A DNA stretch of 64,000 bases, taken from assembly GCF_019797745.1 (NCBI RefSeq), contig NZ_VOSI01000002.1:1-64000 (forward strand), read 5' to 3'. Both the position numbers and the translations under genes were made by a program. The DNA is from Edaphocola aurantiacus (lineage in GTDB: Bacteria; Bacteroidota; Bacteroidia; Chitinophagales; Chitinophagaceae). Under the pieces are notes generated by a model, which worked only from the letters and a program-made list of their open reading frames with translations, was not told the DNA's origin and did not search any database. Shown one piece after another: positions 60,786 to 64,000 of this stretch. Position 1 is the stretch's first letter. Every line of letters starts with the position of its first letter.

Positions 60786-61658
60786 TTATCTGCCACGGCC
60801 AAATACTCTCGGACATCTGGATTGTAAATATCTTTTTGCATTACCGAAGGCATCGAAGTATACGGCGGCAGTAATTCCTGCAGTCCAGTACCAGTCATTG
60901 CCTTTAAAGTCTCCGCGCTGGAATCTGTAGTTAGGATAGTTACCATCCCAACCGGCAGCTGTATTACCTCTGTAGCTCATTTCAACTGCTTTAGATCCTT
61001 TGTATTTATTTAAAGTATCCAGGTTGATATAACTACGGCTTACATCATCAATATAATCTGTAGAAGTATATCTCAGACCAACCTCTGCACCCAGCATGAT
61101 GGTCTTACCGATAAAGAACTTAACACCACCACCAATCGGGAATGCCGCATTGATCAATGGATAAGCCTTACGATCGGGATATTGCGCCAATCCCTGGCCT
61201 TCTGTGCTTAGGTCTCTTAAATTATGTTTTTCGCCTTTGCTGTCATAAGCAAAAGGATTGCTGTAAAATGCACCAACACCGGCAAATACGTAAGGGCTGA
61301 TCTTCAGACGATCAACGTCTACCGCCAGGAAGTTTACTTCAATAGCACCGTAGACCTCGCCTACATTATTACTGAAGCTCAGGTTTCTTCTTTCGTATGT
61401 TTTGTTCAGCGATAAACTGTCTGCGGCCGTAAGTCTGATGTAATTGGCACCGAAACGAAAACCTACCCTGGGAGAAACAAAGTATTTGTACAGGAGACCA
61501 ACTGAAGGTTGCATCATTTTATTATTATCCGGAATGACATTGGGCTGTAAATCTCCGTAAAACGAGCTAACGCCAGCGGTCAAACCGATCTCATGGTGCT
61601 TTTGTGCAAATGCCAGAACCGGTAAGGCGACGAGTGCGGAAAGTATAATTTTTTTCAT
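60786..61658 (-). CDS. Second DUF6089-like outer-membrane protein
   Basis: The 290-residue protein has a signal peptide (about 1-19, ILSALVALPVLAFAQ) and beta-barrel composition: LTAGVSSFYGDLQP near the start, ISPYVFAGVGAFYSNPFAY in the middle, and VGLRYTSTDYIDDVSRSYI near 198, which parallels RYTFTDYLDDVSGQYI in the protein at 54785. It probably lies in the outer membrane and is likely a paralogue of that protein. The C-terminus is basic. Function unknown; relatives are sometimes linked to T9SS cargo or envelope genes. Confidence 0.82.
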   Translation of the reverse strand: MKKIILSALVALPVLAFAQKHHEIGLTAGVSSFYGDLQPNVIPDNNKMMQPSVGLLYKYFVSPRVGFRFGANYIRLTAADSLSLNKTYERRNLSFSNNVGEVYGAIEVNFLAVDVDRLKISPYVFAGVGAFYSNPFAYDSKGEKHNLRDLSTEGQGLAQYPDRKAYPLINAAFPIGGGVKFFIGKTIMLGAEVGLRYTSTDYIDDVSRSYINLDTLNKYKGSKAVEMSYRGNTAAGWDGNYPNYRFQRGDFKGNDWYWTAGITAAVYFDAFGNAKRYLQSRCPRVFGRGR

Positions 61659-61723
61659 CAGAATTATTTTCTCGATTATTCAATGCAAGTGTGGTGTTAC
61701 CACAGCTTTAACAATCCAAGTTA

Positions 61724-61753
61724 CAAATATAATTTTTAGAATTGAAAAACAAA
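61724..61753 (-). promoter_or_regulatory. Predicted promoter of the second DUF6089-like gene
   Basis: On the minus strand TTTG (61753-61750), an 18-base spacer and TATATTTG (61731-61724). A small leader hairpin TGTGGT-gtt-ACCACA (61690-61704) follows. The rest of 61754-61994 is AT-rich with no gene seen. Confidence 0.5.
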
Positions 61754-61994
61754 ACTATTCGGCAAAATAAATCCGGCCTGCCTTTAGCTTATATATAATA
61801 GTGCACTGGATAACCCGGCAAGAGACAAACCACCCTCAATTCACACGATTTTTCGCCTGAATAATCTTAACAGCCTGTTATTCAGCATTAAATATAAACA
61901 AATCAAATAATCATAATTAATTAACAATCAATAATTTGAATATATTTTTAATTTTTTTTAACTAAAACAAGGCATTTTTTAAGGAATAGCGTCT

Positions 61995-62002
61995 TACCTT
62001 TG
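61995..62002 (+). promoter_or_regulatory. -7 box of the RlpA-like gene
   Basis: TACCTTTG fits TAnnTTTG, 25 bases before the ATG at 62028; -33 element not clear. Confidence 0.5.
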
Positions 62003-62027
62003 CCCCGAACCAAATGTTTATGTGTAC

Positions 62028-62471
62028 ATGATTTTGAGGAAATTAATTTGTTCGCTACTCGCCATTATATCGATCAGTGTCATTACTTCTGACCTGAAAG
62101 CGCAAGGTAACGGAGCAAAGGAGAAAACAGGAAAAGCAAGCTATTATCATCCGAAGTTTACAGGTCGTAAGACTGCAACCGGAGAAATATTCAGTAATAA
62201 TAAATATACTGCTGCCTGCAATCAATATCCTTTAGGTACATACCTGAAAGTAACCAATACAAAGAACGGACGAATAGTGTACGTAAAAGTTAATGACCGA
62301 ATCGGACATCCGCAACGTATAATCGACTTAACACACAGAGCAGCGGCTGACCTGAACTATGTAAATAGCGGACTGGCCAATGTAACCATCGAGGCGGTAA
62401 GCCCCGACGAAGGAAAAAGAAGAATTTTCGCACAAACTACAGGTGATATGGTTGACGACAACACATTGTAA
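62028..62471 (+). CDS. RlpA-like double-psi beta-barrel protein
   Basis: The 147-residue product (ATG 62028; a GTG two codons earlier is possible) has a signal peptide (LICSLLAIISISVITSDLKAQ). Residues of about 35-130 form one double-psi beta-barrel of the RlpA type: KASYYHPKFTGRKTATGEIF, YTAACNQYPLGTYLKVTNTKNG and the catalytic-site DRIGHPQRIIDLTHRAAADL. RlpA proteins are lytic transglycosylases that cut naked glycan strands at septa. It lacks a SPOR domain, so activity and localisation are inferred. Confidence 0.87.
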   Translation: MILRKLICSLLAIISISVITSDLKAQGNGAKEKTGKASYYHPKFTGRKTATGEIFSNNKYTAACNQYPLGTYLKVTNTKNGRIVYVKVNDRIGHPQRIIDLTHRAAADLNYVNSGLANVTIEAVSPDEGKRRIFAQTTGDMVDDNTL

Positions 62472-62492
62472 TCACACTGTAAAAAATTATCT

Positions 62493-62522
62493 AAAAACTG
62501 CTTTTGTAATAAAGCAGTTTTT
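62493..62522 (+). terminator. RlpA-like gene terminator
   Basis: AAAAACTGCTTT-tgtaat-AAAGCAGTTTTT (62493-62504, 62511-62522) with more T after it. Confidence 0.88.
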
Positions 62523-62584
62523 TTATTTATATATGAAAAGGATACTTTTATAACTATTTCTTAGATTATAAGCATTCTTCAATG

Positions 62585-62592
62585 TATCTTTG
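62585..62592 (+). promoter_or_regulatory. -7 box of sufB
   Basis: TATCTTTG fits TAnnTTTG. The leader to the ATG at 62655 would be about 57 bases; no well-spaced -33 element was seen. Confidence 0.5.
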
Positions 62593-62654
62593 CAGTTCAA
62601 CTTTTAAAACAAAAAACACCCTCTGGAAGGGGATTTGTGAAAATCAGATTTGTG

Positions 62655-64000
62655 ATGGAAAATAATACAGATACGGAATTTCTGGAATCGCTGGCGGATA
62701 AGGAATATGAGCATGGATTTGTGACGAACATTGAGATGGACATTTTGCCTCCGGGCCTTAACGAAGATACCATCCGCTTTATTTCTGCAAAGAAAAACGA
62801 GCCGCAATGGATGCTGGAATGGCGCCTGAAGGCTTATAACGCTTTCCTGAAAATGGAGTTACCAACCTGGCAGAACTTTAAAATGCCGGAAATGAATTTT
62901 CAGGGTATTTCTTACTACGCTGCTCCCAAGAATACACCCAAATATAACAGCCTGGACGAGGTAGATCCGGAACTGCTGGCTACTTTCGAGAAGCTGGGCA
63001 TCCCGCTGAACGAGCGTAAAAAACTCTTAGGCGTAAAAGACGATGTCGCTGATGTAATTACTGACGAGGACGGAAACGTTTCTGAAAGACCATTAGTGGC
63101 TATAGATGCGGTTTTTGATTCTGTATCGGTTGCAACTACTTATAAAGAAGAACTGAAAAAACACGGTATCATCTTCTGCTCTATTTCTGAAGCTATTCAG
63201 GATCATCCTGAGCTGGTTAAGGAATATATCGGATCGGTTGTACCGCAGACAGATAATATTTTTGCGGCGCTGAACTCTGCCGTATTCTCAGACGGATCAT
63301 TTGTATACATTCCTAAAGGTGTTCGTTGCCCGATGGAACTGTCTACTTATTTCCGTATCAATGCTGAAAATACCGGTCAGTTTGAGCGTACCCTGATTAT
63401 TGCCGACGAGGGCGCTTATGTGAGCTACCTGGAAGGCTGTACTGCTCCTCAGCGTGATGAGCATCAGTTGCATGCCGCTATCGTAGAGATCGTTGCGCAT
63501 AAAGATGCTGAAGTAAAATACAGTACAGTGCAAAACTGGTACCCTGGCGATAAAGATGGCCTGGGTGGTGTATACAACTTCGTAACCAAAAGAGGAATCT
63601 GTAAAGGAGCCAATTCTATCATCTCCTGGACACAGGTAGAAACGGGTAGTGCTATTACCTGGAAATACCCTAGCGTAATCCTGCAAGGTGATAACAGTTA
63701 TGGTGAATTCTATAGTGTAGCGGTGGCTAAAGGCAAGCAGATTGCCGATACCGGTACCAAAATGATCCATATCGGTAAGAATACCCGCAGCCGCATTATC
63801 TCCAAAGGTATCTCTGCCGGTAACGGTCAGAACTCATACCGTGGACTGGTAAGCATCGGTGCTAAGGCTGATAATGCACGTAACTTTACCCAGTGTGATT
63901 CCATGCTGATCGGTGACCGTTGCGGTGCACATACTTTCCCGTATATCGATGCCAAAAACCCTACTGCAACCCTGGAGCATGAAGCAACGACTTCTAAAAT
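62655..64000 (+). CDS. sufB: Fe-S cluster assembly scaffold protein SufB (partial)
   Basis: SufB is the scaffold subunit of the SufBC2D complex that assembles Fe-S clusters. About 448 codons are present before the window ends; the full protein should be near 480 residues. The translation from ATG 62655 begins [20 protein letters not shown] and includes [59 protein letters not shown] and the SufB-specific [20 protein letters not shown] segment. An in-frame GTG six codons earlier (62637) is a possible alternative start. The remaining suf genes would lie to the right of the window. Confidence 0.95.
   Translation, partial: MENNTDTEFLESLADKEYEHGFVTNIEMDILPPGLNEDTIRFISAKKNEPQWMLEWRLKAYNAFLKMELPTWQNFKMPEMNFQGISYYAAPKNTPKYNSLDEVDPELLATFEKLGIPLNERKKLLGVKDDVADVITDEDGNVSERPLVAIDAVFDSVSVATTYKEELKKHGIIFCSISEAIQDHPELVKEYIGSVVPQTDNIFAALNSAVFSDGSFVYIPKGVRCPMELSTYFRINAENTGQFERTLIIADEGAYVSYLEGCTAPQRDEHQLHAAIVEIVAHKDAEVKYSTVQNWYPGDKDGLGGVYNFVTKRGICKGANSIISWTQVETGSAITWKYPSVILQGDNSYGEFYSVAVAKGKQIADTGTKMIHIGKNTRSRIISKGISAGNGQNSYRGLVSIGAKADNARNFTQCDSMLIGDRCGAHTFPYIDAKNPTATLEHEATTSK

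Noticed and set aside
1-64000. Insertion sequences or prophage
   Set aside because: No transposase, integrase or phage structural gene was recognised; the accessory signal is limited to the first 3.4 kb.

Overview
This window is chromosomal DNA of a Bacteroidota bacterium, most likely of the Chitinophagales (Chitinophaga/Taibaiella-like). The evidence is a full-length SprA translocon of the type IX secretion system (T9SS), cargo with both type A and type B T9SS sorting domains, a DAHP synthase-chorismate mutase fusion, a short CarB, and many promoters of the Bacteroidota form TTTG-N19-21-TAnnTTTG. I place it from remembered families and motifs, not from a database search. Most of the window is ordinary housekeeping sequence; the accessory part is at the left edge.

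Region 1-3430 is accessory: an uncharacterised Bacteroidota gene, a divergent SymE-like toxin/XRE regulator pair, an AT-rich AbiJ-like abortive-infection gene, and a dense nest of palindromic repeats. Region 3430-13940 holds carB, two adjacent T9SS type B secreted proteins that share a C-terminal half but carry different N-terminal modules, and a uridine phosphorylase. Region 13950-18960 has tRNA-Cys(GCA), smpB, two small lipoproteins, guaB and a MORN/TonB-domain protein. Region 18960-26550 is a minus-strand run with polysaccharide-type enzymes (formyltransferase, NodB deacetylase, glycosyltransferase), a DEAD-box helicase, an alpha/beta hydrolase that seems to lack its nucleophile, and an RluA-type pseudouridine synthase.

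Region 26670-38690 contains a T9SS-secreted metalloprotease, clpB, a shikimate operon (zinc-ribbon gene, aroF-CM, aroB, aroA), ssb, a BCP peroxiredoxin and a DUF4197 protein. Region 38770-46570 has pth, a conserved hypothetical gene, dcd, a 3-hydroxyacyl-CoA dehydrogenase, a DUF2795 protein, a LolD-like ATPase, an HddA-like kinase, an Ala-rich lipoprotein, and an ECF sigma factor followed by a membrane-anchored trypsin-like protease. Region 46570-64000 has sprA with ruvA, two DUF6089-like outer-membrane proteins, mqo, a lone paaA, a DUF6311-like membrane protein, an RlpA-like protein and the first part of sufB.

Two genome-wide habits are visible. Intrinsic terminators are often very long perfect palindromes (up to 27-bp arms), and several genes have their -7 promoter box only 3-6 bases before the start codon, which suggests leaderless or near-leaderless mRNAs. 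The best candidates for new biology are the sigma factor/membrane protease pair (44533-46232), the AbiJ-like gene with the SymE/XRE module, the palindrome pair before the peroxiredoxin, and the hydrolase lacking its nucleophile elbow.
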